Assembly: GCA_030142905.1 (NCBI GenBank)
Contig: JASJOG010000177.1
Span: 124,001-188,000, forward strand
Length of the DNA: 64,000 bases
DNA from: Heliopora coerulea
Lineage: Eukaryota; Cnidaria; Anthozoa; Scleralcyonacea; Helioporidae
Direction: 5' to 3'
Below the pieces are notes generated by a model. The model had not been told where the DNA came from. It worked only from the letters and a program-made list of their open reading frames with translations, and searched no databases. The position numbers were made by a program, and so were the translations under genes. Of this stretch, positions 22,301 through 33,500 are shown piece by piece; the first letter of the stretch is position 1; every line of letters starts with the position of its first letter.

Positions 22301-25300
22301 ATTTATACAGATATAGCTCACGCCTCCCTCGAGAACTTACCATTTGGATATAATGTTTATACTCCGTCATGAGAGCCTCCGGAATCTAAAGAGAATTACA
22401 AACGGCACTACGAAATTACAATTTATAACAAACTACAATCGTTGATCTTTACTTCAGGAGCATGGCAACACTGGCAGAAAAAATACAGATACTGGAGAAA
22501 TTAAAAAAAAAATTGACATAATATTTGCAAAAAGATAAGACAATATTTATACAACACTAAAATAGGAAGGAAATCATGTTTTTCAAAAACCAAACTTTTT
22601 CGACCACATGCCATAACGTCTAAAACGTTCGTTTTCAAGATAGCGACAACGTAAAAGTCTAAAATGTTTGATTTTCAAGAACCTTATCCTTTTCAAGTAA
22701 TTTTAGTGTTGTACATATGCCAACTTCAGAAAGGAAACGTAAATTACGAAAATCACATCGACTTTCTCAGCGGAAAAATCCTCGATATAAATAGCAGTCT
22801 CACTTTCTTGTGTCTTACAGCTTTATTTCATTCTTCACTAAAAATTCTTGTATAGTTAGCATATGGTTTGGAAGACATGTACTTTGGTTTGAAGAATCTG
22901 AATTGGTTTCATGAATTTGGACAGCTTCCTTTCCTTTGGAAAAAACAGAACAACTTCATGAAGTCAAACACATTCCAAGCACTTTACCTGCAGATGAATT
23001 TCCGAACTATCGATGCTGAAACTTTCTTCATTACCGTCAAGTATTCTATTCACAGAACTGTTCTCTGACAATAATTCAGACATATTAGTTAAGTGGCCAT
23101 TAGGAAACTAGACCCCTTCTCTTCCATGTCACTGACCAAAATATTCTTTCTATATACCTTTTCTTCAGTGCTGTTATAGAAAGATTCAAGCTTAAGCCAT
23201 AATTCTCGAACCTATATAAAATTACAAAAAGAAACTCCCAAATAAGATTGCAACAACGATCACCAAAATGTAACCATACTGTCAACTTAGGTCGGGTGTG
23301 GACAAACCGTTACAGACACCCACAAACTCTCTCTCAGTAAGATACTTTTTCAGCCAGAGTGTAAACGGACCGGTTAACTTTTCGCAACCTGTAATGCATT
23401 CTTACATGGTAAGCAAACGTTTTAATTGACAACATGCAAAGGTTTGTCAAGCTCGAATCTTCACAAAATGTTTCTACCTCCCAGCCGCTTTTTTCAACGC
23501 TTTTTGAGGTATTTGGTAGAAGGGTTAAATGCTTTCACAAATGTATGATATATTTGGTCAAACGAACTAGTATTTTAATAATCGAGGTAAAATTGACCTT
23601 CATTGATTCCCATGTTTGATTGTAGTACCAAATACCGTTATGATTTTCCTTAGCGTTTTCTTCATGAATTATTAATACCTTTAATATTCTCCAAAGTTAG
23701 AGTTAATTTAACCTTTCAATAAGTGCTTACCTTAGACATTTCCACTTTGTTTTATTTAAACATTAACGATTGTCGTTTGACCGGGCTATAATTTTTACAA
23801 CGAGACTTACACACCTCTTCAAGTTTCGTCGTCCGACGAAGGGCATCCGCTTCGTCCCCCAGAGTGGTTCTGAAAAAGCAGTTTAAGTTATAAGTTACTT
23901 GAATTAAGTGTTACAGTAACTTCCTCCACACTTAACATTCTTGCAGAAGCAAGGAATCACCCATTTCAGAATCATCCTCACGGTACCATGAAGAGAATAT
24001 CTTGAGTGAATGACAGATGATCGACCGTCAAGCTCTTACCTCATAAAAACGATTTCTGAGCCCCAGACGGGGATTGAACCCGCAACCTTCTGATGACAGA
24101 TGAGACGCTCTAACCATTGAACTACCGAGACTCATAAGTGCGACCTAAGCACGTGGGTCACACATATGTCGAACATGCACCTTAGCTCGCCATCTGTGTC
24201 TTGGTAGCTCAATGGTTCAAGTGTCTCACCGGTCACCAGAAGGTTGTTGCACTTAAATTCGATAAATCGAGGATACTTCTCCAGTTGACTCAATCGCTCA
24301 GTTGGTGGAGCAGCGGTCCGGTAACTCAAAGATGTGAATTCGAATCCCACTGTTGTCAACTTTTCTAGTTGACTTGACTGTAACAGTGCAGGTTAATTCA
24401 TGATATACTCTCTTCAAGGAATCATCAATTCCCACAAACCCAATACCAACAATATATTTCTCTTGACACCAACTAAAAGTACAGACAGCTGTTAATTATA
24501 TTCCTAACCTGTCCTTGGAGAAACTGCCTTGACCCTTTGAATTTAACCTCCTCTCCAGCTCTCGTTTTTCCCTGGAAAGCTTACGGTGTTCTTTGGTACT
24601 GGTCCTGGGAATATTTGCGAAATTATTAGGATATTTAGTGAGGTTATATGGGCTGAGTAACTTCAAGAGTAAAGTGCCTTTATTTACACTGGATAACCCT
24701 ATCAGCTAGCTAAGCTGTTCTTCCTAGAGGTCCAGTAAGGGCCACCCCTCGTCGGTCCAGTGTTACTACGGGAGGAAACCGGAGTACGCGGAGAAAACTT
24801 GCGATACTCGACAACACTCTTCTCACATGTGGCCGAGTTAACTTTAATCAGACGGGACCAGAATTGAACTCTAGTTACAGTGGTGAGAGACACGTGCACT
24901 ACTAGTGTGCCACCAGCACCTCTTACGCCTTTACCAATTAATAATTTTTATCCAACTTACACAGCATATGACTTCCAGTTCTCTTGAACTTCTAAAGCGT
25001 ATTGAACCTCTTCAAAAAACCTAGTCGAGCAAGAGTTTGAAGAATCAGAACATAATCTTATTACTTGGTCGGAGTAACAATATGTAAGTCTGATGTTGCA
25101 GGAAATTTAAACACAGGCAATCTAGTGAGACGTCTTAAGCAGCCTGCTGAGCTCTATTTTACGAAATGCGTAGAGTTCACTGGAGGTCAAGATATAACTG
25201 AGCCAACCATTGTGCACTGTCTGCACCATTGTAATCCATGCTTTTAAAGATATTATACTTCAATATTTTTTTTCTTTTATTCAGCTTGTTCTGTGGGGAA

Positions 25301-28300
25301 CAAAAGCTGTAACGAGTTAGAACACGATACACGATTCTTAAGTTCATGAATTCGATTCCTAAGAGACGCCGCAAAATTGTTTTAACCGCAGATTTTCATT
25401 CAAGGATCCTGAGGATCTTTACATCTTCACTTCATTACCCACACTTTGTAATTTCTCTTCAGTTGATCATCTTCATAAACATAACACTGTGTCAGACCTC
25501 TTTTTTTCAGAAATGGTTTGCACAGTCATGGCCTTGGGTGAGATCCTTGTCACGTTTGGGTTTCGCGCCGTCTTCTTGCAAAGGTGAGGAATGGTACCAG
25601 GTTTTCCTTTCAAAATACAAGTGACTGATTTTCAGATCACATGTTATAATTAATACAAATTCTTAAACAGTCTAGAGTGCAATAACGACTCGCACAAAAT
25701 GTGAATCCGTAGAATTCTGAAGGTAACGACCCCCCGTTAATTTCGTATTTAGCAACCGTTGAAGGTCGCAACTTTCGGGGGGGCATTAACGATCGGAGGG
25801 TCATTCTTTTCAGACGGTTCAAATATATTAAAACGCAATTGCGAAAATCTTTATCCCGTTAAACGTGTTTTATTCCGATTCGATTTGTCTGGCATGATAT
25901 TTGTTTGTTTTTTAATTAAATGGTTTTCTTAGAAACAAGTTTTTGAAGGAGCCTCTACCGAAAGCATTTATCTTAATCCTTCTTCAACAAAACTCTAAAA
26001 AAGTCCGTATTATTGTTGGACAAGTAGTGGCGTTCAGAGACCATCGCTTATTAAATCTTTAGGTTTTATTGCTTTAGGCTCAGTTCAAACTTCAAACTTT
26101 TCATGTGCCCAATCTAATGTTAATGAGGAAAATCCTTTGTTCAAACTAATTTGCATTTGATTGAGCAAATGCAGTAAAATTACAGTAAAAGATTATGGAA
26201 ATCATTAAGAACCATATATATGCATTTACACTTGATAAGAACTCGAAACAAATCACTTACCATGCTCTCTTACCATGACTCTTCGTAAAACAAATGATGA
26301 AAAATGAAACATTAGCTCATAAAATCTGTCCCCTACAGCAGACAACATAAAAAAGGGTACAATAAAATGGCAAGACATCTCAAGTCATAAAATATAGTTG
26401 AACTATCATTGAAGACTTATAGGAATGCTACACACCCAAACATTATGGCTTTTTATTATAGTACATGTACAAGAAATTTGGGCCACAAATTGTTTAGTCA
26501 CATTAATCAACTAAAGCAAAATTTAAAAACTAATGTTGCAGAAATTAAAACAACTTGTCAGTTGAAATATTTAACCGTAATATACTCAGTACCTCCAGGT
26601 GACAGAAACAGAGATGCGCCAATTCTTGGAAGATTAGAATCTTGTTCTTCCTTAAAATCAAATTTGAAAGTAAAGAGGATTCAATAGCCAACACGTGAAA
26701 TTACTGTCACTTGTTCCACATAAATTGTTGTAAATAATAGTCATTAAAGTTTATTATATCTTTTACAAAAAAATCAAATAAATTAAAATGAAAATAAAAT
26801 TAATTTAATTGACTTTTATTTTATATTTATTTTATATTATTGAAATTAATAAACTAGTTAACGTCTACTGTATGTACTGTAGTAGACTGAGAAACCTACT
26901 TTGTATATCTTTGATAACCAACCATTACATGACTTTCGAAACTGCTGCTACATCTTTTTATCTTGTATCGGCCAACAGTCCCTAAAATCAGACAAAAAGG
27001 GATTTCTATAACAATGCAAAATCCAACTTTATGTCAGCTGCATGTCAACAGCACCCATATTGGTCTATAACATAGTAAACAACAAATGACATCACATCTC
27101 CAAATTCTGAGATTACATCTCCAAATTTTGAGCTGGGCTCTCATCTTCATTTTACATCTAAGATTTCTGCCCAGTAAATCTTTAGTTAACATTTTAAAAC
27201 AACAAATACTTAGTACTATAGTAGTATAAACATTGAATATAAATGGCTAAATTGATCTAATGTTATAAATGTTGTTTTATATATCACTACAAGATTTTCC
27301 CCAATACTGAATATTATACCACACAGAATGACAATGCTTACTTAGTGTTCTCACATTGAGTCCCAATGATTTAAATTTCAAAGCAAATCACAGAAATGCA
27401 ATAATAATAATTATATATTGTTAATCTAAACATGCCAGATGTTATTAGAATCCAACCTGAACTCCTGAAATGCCTGTTGTGGGTTCAAACAACAAAACAG
27501 AAAATGGCATACAATTTCCATTGCCTTTTTATTTGGGAAACCAAACATATCTCTAAAAACTCAAAAATTATAGTTATCACAATATACTGTATAGAGGAAA
27601 TTATAAGTTTCTCATAATTTAATTTAATTTTTTAGTTTAATACAACAATTTATTGACTTTCCTTGCAAAGGTTTTTCTATGGTAATAGACTTAATCTCTA
27701 TAAAATAAGTTTATACATAAGCTACAAATAAACAACAAATAAAAATGAATAATGGTAAAAATAGCTAATGATAAAAATGACAAATGTCATGATGTCCTTA
27801 AGAATCCCAGAGTTCTTTGAATAGCTCTCTGAACAGAATTCGGAAGAATGAGGATGAGGCTATACATCTGTAATGATGCACTGCTGTACATGCAGTATGC
27901 AAACAGACTATACTTCAGCCAATTTAGGTGTTTAAAATAAGCCAGTTTGACTGGTGACAAATGCATCTTCTTGAATAGAAAACCCTGGCGATACATTTTG
28001 GCACTTTCCTTAGACGGTTTTCTCTCCAGTAAGACGGCTGTATGTTTGAATTACGTCTTATTTTATCATTCACTCTATTCTGCCACATGCTGATGTTGTC
28101 TGCTGAATGTATGTATTAACTTGTCGTTGATTTGTGGTCGAATTTAAACATTTAAACTAAATCTAATACTAATAAACTTTACATATAAATACCTATTCAA
28201 CGGAATACGATAATTGGCTTCAGCAGCTTCTGAATCGAATCCCAGTAACATCAGATTGCTGTAAAATACCTCCCTCAAATCCAGAGGATTGGGCATCAGA

Positions 28301-28326
28301 CTTGAGGCAATGTCTTTATCCTCCAT
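16392..28326 (-). CDS. HAUS6: HAUS6-like augmin complex subunit
   Basis: Placed exons, 5' to 3': 28193-28326 (ATG at 28326), 26593-26650, 24961-25020, 24509-24598, 23815-23869, 23158-23211, 22988-23062, 22341-22385, 21899-21945, 21724-21779, 21252-21342, 20997-21117, 20140-20260, 19572-19643, 17564-17650 and 16392-16460. From 24961-25020 to 19572-19643 every junction agrees in phase. Matches to HAUS6: SLFLSPGG, RELWLKLESFYNSTEEK, YEAGKLNLL followed by LIQLCNIALHQLK, IAQAVFANEP, and FQSKDLILRTP. HAUS6 is part of augmin, which recruits gamma-tubulin to spindle microtubules for branching nucleation (family knowledge). Not found: exons between 28193 and 26650 and between 26593 and 25020. The 3' end is unresolved: the 19531-19643 exon runs to a stop if its GTAATA donor is unused, a 18613-18713 exon fits the phase, and 17564-17650 to 16392-16460 do not join in phase, so an exon is missing. 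Confidence 0.85.
18550..18713 (-). CDS. Candidate C-terminal exon of the HAUS6-like gene
   Basis: With an acceptor at 18714-18715 the exon starts in the phase left by the donor at 19571-19572 and reads GSEAPKPFHSKIPKPISRRL, then a Lys/Ser-rich basic stretch to a TGA at 18550-18552. An internal GTTAAA donor at 18612 would end it in phase 0, which fits the 17564-17650 exon. The acceptor is weak and the sequence has low complexity, so this is tentative. Confidence 0.35.
19815..20051. mobile_element. MITE with GATCG-rich interior
   Basis: TGGTTTCCAAATCATCGCCA at the left faces its imperfect reverse complement, ending TATGCAAACCA, at the right; the arms are about 26 bp. The interior repeats CGATCG/GAGATC words. 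It sits in the intron between the 20140-20260 and 19572-19643 exons of the HAUS6-like gene. Confidence 0.7.
24056..24135 (-). repeat. tRNA-like sequence (SINE head), inverted with the next entry
   Basis: The minus strand reads GTCTCGGTAGTTCAATGG and later GGTTGCGGGTTCAATCCCC, close to A- and B-box promoter sequences of a tRNA. The anticodon arm has a mismatch, and U33 is missing in the best fold. I read it as a tRNA-derived repeat rather than a working tRNA. Confidence 0.5.
24196..24430 (+). repeat. tRNA-derived SINE pair
   Basis: 24196-24247 (TTGGTAGCTCAATGG ... ACCAGAAGGTTG) is a plus-strand relative of the minus-strand copy at 24056-24135. 24285-24360 is a second tRNA-like unit (CGCTCAGTTGGTGGAGCAGC ... 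GTGAATTCGAATCCC) flanked by GTTGAC words. The GCACTTAAATT leader and the GACTCAAT start are shared with 44320-44600, so both belong to one SINE family. Confidence 0.55.
24700..24935 (-). repeat. Degenerate tRNA-related repeat
   Basis: The plus strand carries GGGAGGAAACCGGAGTACGC, a motif I recall from dispersed repeats in several animals. The minus strand from 24935 reads GGTGCTGGTGGCACACTAG and then AGAGTTCAATTCTGG, similar to an A/B-box pair. It is too diverged to fold as a tRNA. It lies within a HAUS6 intron. Confidence 0.35.
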
Positions 28327-29492
28327 TATGTGAAATTGACCCAGAATATTTTTCTTTTAATCCATTACATGATTTGGTACGTTCACTCAAATAATCGCAT
28401 GGTTTTGGGAAGAAATTTGTACAAATAGGAACGTTTAAATCGTCCGCCATTTCCTTTTTCTGAACTTTACCGCCAAAACAATTCACCCACCATAACCTCC
28501 ACTAGTACTCAGTCTTTTGGGACGTGAATGATTTTGTCTTCTCTTAAATGGCGGCGTTCGCACTTGGGAAGAAATTGGTTACAATTATTGTAACGCAATT
28601 CATATGACGCAATTAATGTTCAGAAATGTAAACGTAGGATAAAATGTACTTTGGGAGACATATTCACGCCAAGTTAAAATAATTTCACGCGCAGACCCCT
28701 GTGTTACTTTATAATACCGCAAAACAATCAATCAAGTCACGAATCAGTATATAGGTAACAAACGAAACGTTGTAAAGAATCTTTCATTTCATTTCAAACT
28801 TCAAGGACGAACAACTCTAAGTTGATGACGACATGATCTCATCCAGCAGAATTTTTCAACTCCAACAAAGATAATAAAATTTTTTAAGTACCTTAAACAG
28901 TTTCGACTCCTTGGTTGTTCTCACTGCATTTAGAACTAGGACGTCAGCATTCAAAGCGTTTCACGCCATGTTTGATTAAGCTCTTCATTAAGAACGTAAT
29001 CAAAAGGTAAGTAGAATTTTGGGTCCCCAAAATTTTTTGTGAAATAAAATCGACAGACTATGGTCCAAAGTCTACGCAGTCGCCCAATACAACTGCTTAT
29101 ACCAAAACAGCGCAATGTTGCAAGGCTAATTTCAACGCAAAACATTTCAAAAAAAATTTAATCGCTTACAATTCCGATTTTAAAATAAACAATTCACGAA
29201 TTAAAAGTAAAGGGCGAATAAATCTCTCTTTCAAAAATGCTTTGTACAGAATTGGGCAAAATCAGACAGGAAATTTAAGAAAGTGGGGGTCCTGGTCTAA
29301 CTCCTGTAACTACCATTTATTTACTTAGGAAAATTTCACAACTAATATATATATATATATATATTTTGCTCAACAAAATTCAAACATATCTTCGCACACC
29401 CCTCCTTTACGGAGATGAAATATAGACCGGACACATATTATGAAGCAATAAACGCCTTAACTCAGAAAAAGATGACCCAAGCAAGCATGGTG
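28327..29492. other. Intergenic region between FRMD4 and HAUS6 genes
   Basis: About 1.2 kb separates the FRMD4 stop codon from the first ATG of the HAUS6-like gene, both on the minus strand. It should hold the 3' end of one transcript and the promoter of the other. An AT dinucleotide run is at 29344-29365. I cannot point to a convincing TATA box or initiator, and no other gene is visible. Confidence 0.55.
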
Positions 29493-30523
29493 TTAAACGA
29501 GAGTAATGTGCATTTCATCTTCATCCACCCACTCTCCTCGCCTGTCGTGAAAAACTCTACCAACGGGAGGCTTTCTTTGGAGACGAGGAGACTTATCCAG
29601 AGAGTAACTGGAATAGTGCGAATGAGGAATGGCGCCCAAAACAGGTTCTTGCTGGTAGATGGCCGAAGTGGACGTGGACAAATGCGCTTTATCAGAAATA
29701 TCCGAAGGAACTGGAAAATTGGCTCGATTAAGAACCATATCTTTCACATAACAGTAACCAGTGCTCTCACTGTTACTCATTATTCCCATCTTGCTAAGAT
29801 TATAATGAGCAACTGCAATGTTTGAGCGACTCCTGGCAGAAGCTCGGAGCCAAGAACTGGTGACTTTATCATCGTAGTTTGAAGTCATCACCGATGGTGG
29901 TGGATTGTACGTGTTATGCACATCATCGCCGTTGTAATCACTGTCACTTTGAGTTGGTGAACTTAAACCACCTATATAACGTACTTTAGTCGTAGCAGAT
30001 GTTGCTTTATTGTTATGAGCGTAAGACTCGCAATTTTGGTCATGATGTCGATTATCCACATGACCTCCTTGGTCATAATATAATCCAGGACCAGAGCCTC
30101 GCCTGGCATCCCGAGTGAGTGACGTTACAGATGATTCTCTTCTGCTAAAATGACTCTCCGAATATGAAGGCGGAGGAGGCCGATCTCGATCCGTTACTGC
30201 ACTTGACGATGACGAAACAGAATTACTGGAATCTAGTCGCTCATACGTAGGTCGGTAAGGTGGCAATGAGGAATTTGATTTGTACCGATATAACATTTCG
30301 TTAATCTGACTTGATGAAGAAAACTCCGGAGTTGAATCAAAAGTCAGGTGATCAACGTGATTCGACAGCTCACCATCCACAGATCTTCCAACGCTCGGCT
30401 GACACAAATTAACACGTGAAACAGAGTGAGAGCTTTCTGTTGAACTGGAAGTGCTTGTTTTCCGTTGTCGCGTAGCGGCGTTAAAACTGGGCGTTCGTGA
30501 TAGAGGTGGTCTGGAGTCCATTT
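29493..30523 (-). other. C-terminal tail exon of the FRMD4 gene
   Basis: A single exon of 1031 nt encodes about 343 residues, rich in Ser, Thr, Tyr and Arg and with no folded domain visible. It begins MDSRPPLSRTPSF. It has a polyserine run (SNSVSSSSS), a PPPPSYSE segment containing a PPxY motif (a WW-domain ligand), several RxxS sites, and the C-terminus MHITLV. The last residues fit a class I PDZ ligand (Thr at -2, Val at 0), as in vertebrate FRMD4 proteins as I recall them. Confidence 0.85.
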
Positions 30524-33500
30524 CTACAAAAAAGAAGTCAATCACAAGGCGTTTTAATAGCTTTCGAAATCCACGTAGATGCAAATTCATGCTAACTGGC
30601 AAGCAGTTCTGCTGTTTTTGCACTTGAGACCAATATTTTGCATATGCGTGTAAGACAACGACGTTTTATATTGTGAGTGACTGGGTGTAAAATCCTATGC
30701 AGATATTTGCACAGAAATGAGGCAAGTTTTTCGGTAAGGGAATATAGCATTCCTATACTCCAGGATATCACGCATAAGCAATAGGTGGAAAGCCAGGGCA
30801 TTCCGACTGCTTATGGAAATGTGAAAAAAATTTTAAACAAAGCCCGACTATTCTACAGTTTTAACGTTATCGTCCATCGATATTGTCATCGCTGTTGTCA
30901 TCAATGTGACATGATGCATTAGAAAGGTGAACGATGTTTATGTATCGTTATAATATCCTCATCGTTGTGCGTTTACGCAAGTAATGTGAACTTTCTAAAA
31001 ACTGGACTAGTGAAGATAAACCAACGCCACTTACAAAAATTGATGGACAACCAATTACTGTTTATCATACAATAATTAAACTTACCATCCTCATAAGAAT
31101 TTAAACTGTTATTGTCTAGAATAGAAGAGAATGACAGAAGGTTATCAAAAATTATGGTGTACTCTAAATCAACTTGTAGCCATGGAAATGTACCCATGGA
31201 GAGGATCTGAGGTTTCTACATTCCTCCTGGAATTTTGCAAGGAGCTCAGTTGTAATTATTATGGACGATGACATTTGGCGCGGATGTCATTTCTGCCTCA
31301 GTGAAGCCAGCGGATCTCATTAGTCGTCATAAACAATGTTTCAAAAGGGTAAGAAATGTAATAAAGTACTCCATGAAAAAGTGTTCTACATTCATGACAA
31401 AAGCGTTCTAGAAAAGCAGGAAATGATATTCCTGGGATCTAAGGATCACATCCTCTCGTATGACGGTGTTAAATCGTAAGCCATCGGAGTCTTATTAATG
31501 CGGCATTATAGTCCTCCATATTTGCTCTACCTCAGTGGAGTATATTTTCCATGAATTTAAGACCATAACAGTCGAATTTTGTCCAAATTCTCCGGCTTCT
31601 TTCGAAAATTTGGGCAGCACCCACTACACACCCCAATAACAATGCCTCTGCTTGCGTGACCAATTTTGAGCAAATCAAACTAATACATTACGTTATCGAT
31701 AAATTCAGCAGAAAACTAACCTAATCCAAGATCTTCAATTCGGGTTTCTTTTAACCTTTTTATAGCTTGTTCCATGGACTTCAGCTGAAAAACAGGCGTG
31801 AAATTTGGTTGTTTAGGATTCTCTGATTATAAGGAGTAAATAGGATACTTCTATCAGATCAAGTTTTATGTTCGATTATATCTATAATATTTTGCTAGTT
31901 TAATAAATAAGTATAGCGACAAAGATACTTGCGTAAAAAATACATGCAAAACTCTTTCAGGATTTTTCTCCAGGTGTTTTCCAAGAGTAGAAAAATGTCA
32001 AGCTGTAACAACCTCGGACAAAATTTAAGATTAAACCTGGTTCCAATTACAAATTTCACACATATCTTTTAACAAATTAATAAAAATTATTTTCTAGCCT
32101 GGTGAATGGACCTTGCTCCATGAAACAGTGGTGCAAGCAGAAATTGGAAAGAGGGGGTCCAACTAACACATAATCGGCAGTAAAAACACAAAAATATTCC
32201 GCGAATGATTGGAGAAGTTTTCCAGATCCTTTCTTGTTGCTTTTGATAAAAGCTTCCCAATAAACTGTTGGGCGTGACAGGGATACAAGCATTTATCTTA
32301 TTTTTTATTTATTTATTTTATTTTTTATAATTTATTTATATATTTAATATATAAATATATATATATAAATATATATATAAATATATATAATATATTTATA
32401 ATTTATTGTCTTTTATGTCAATCCATAAAAGTTCAAAGAATAAGGGTACGTAAACTTCGGAAATACCAATCAATACAGTACCCGAGTTAAATGACAGTGT
32501 AGAATCTGAAATTGTAGATGCTCCAGGAATCAAGTAAAGAAAGTAGTTATCAAGTGACTTTTACAATGTAATTAATGAAATCTACAGCTAAACACACAGG
32601 TTATTACATCGTTGTGCACAGAATAATTATAGGATAGTCCAATATATGTCTACCGAGACTGCAATTTTATTGTAAATTCCTTCCACAGCAGTTTTAAGAA
32701 ATCTCATAAAACTTACCTTCCTAAACCCTGGTCAGGTCAGAAGGCACACTCATTTGCCTCCAACCCTTTTACACGGACGTAATGAATGTTTTGTAGTGAG
32801 TAAGATGTCCAAAACTAAGCCTTGTCGATCCCTCGTTGGTACGCCAGTCGTTCAAATGTTTTAGTGAAGTATTCCAGCTCAAACCGATCCATCTCTTATA
32901 TACATTTTACAAAGACTTATCAAATTGCCTCGGCCTACCTTTAAAAACGCCTTTTGGTAGGTCAACTTTCTCGATTTCTTCACATTTTTACTGGCTTTTG
33001 AATGACTAGCCAGTTTCTGTAATAAAAAAAATATCATTTTCGTGACCTTTCCAGGCTACTCTAATGTATAAAATATTTAGGAACTGGTCAATAGAATAAT
33101 TGTTAATTCTAGCCAAATTTACAATACAAGAAATTCATGGTAGGATTACACAAATCCATATGACCAACCGAACATACAAATCTTAATATAGATTTTAAGG
33201 CCCATCTCAAGTTTAATTCTGATTCAAATCCGGACCTAACCCAACAACTAATCCTTAGTCGGGTTCTTTTACTGATTCCAACCCTAATCCTAATTCAAAC
33301 AATTACCTTTTTTCGAACATCTACTCTAAATCTAATCTTAACTCAATTCTAATCCAGCGCAACCCTAATTTTTTCGTATCCTGATACTAGCTCAAGTCTT
33401 AACAGTCCAACCCAAATACCGATCCTTATTCTTGTAATTATTATTTCAGTCCTTACGTTACGGTTTTAGTTGAGAATCTATTTTTGTTCACTCGCCCCCG

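Noticed and set aside
24056..24135. Functional tRNA gene on the minus strand
   Set aside because: A- and B-box words are present, but the anticodon stem has a mismatch and the loop lacks U33 in the best fold; the sequence recurs nearby as a repeat.
25346..25624. ORFs around 25.3-25.6 kb as coding exons of the HAUS6-like gene
   Set aside because: Neither strand matches HAUS6 here; the sequence around 25540-25590 looks like a dispersed repeat.
27432..28077. Possible HAUS6 exon 2 in this stretch (for example the 27787-27996 frame)
   Set aside because: No match to the expected MFDKxNxxAF...YFLF segment in a phase that would follow the first exon.
29415..29825. Plus-strand ORF of 136 codons
   Set aside because: Antisense to the FRMD4 tail exon, whose frame is supported by splicing phase and family motifs.
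33200..33400. Interstitial telomere-like CCTAA words (also near 18845 and 56860)
   Set aside because: The words are irregular and interrupted; no run of perfect TTAGGG units.
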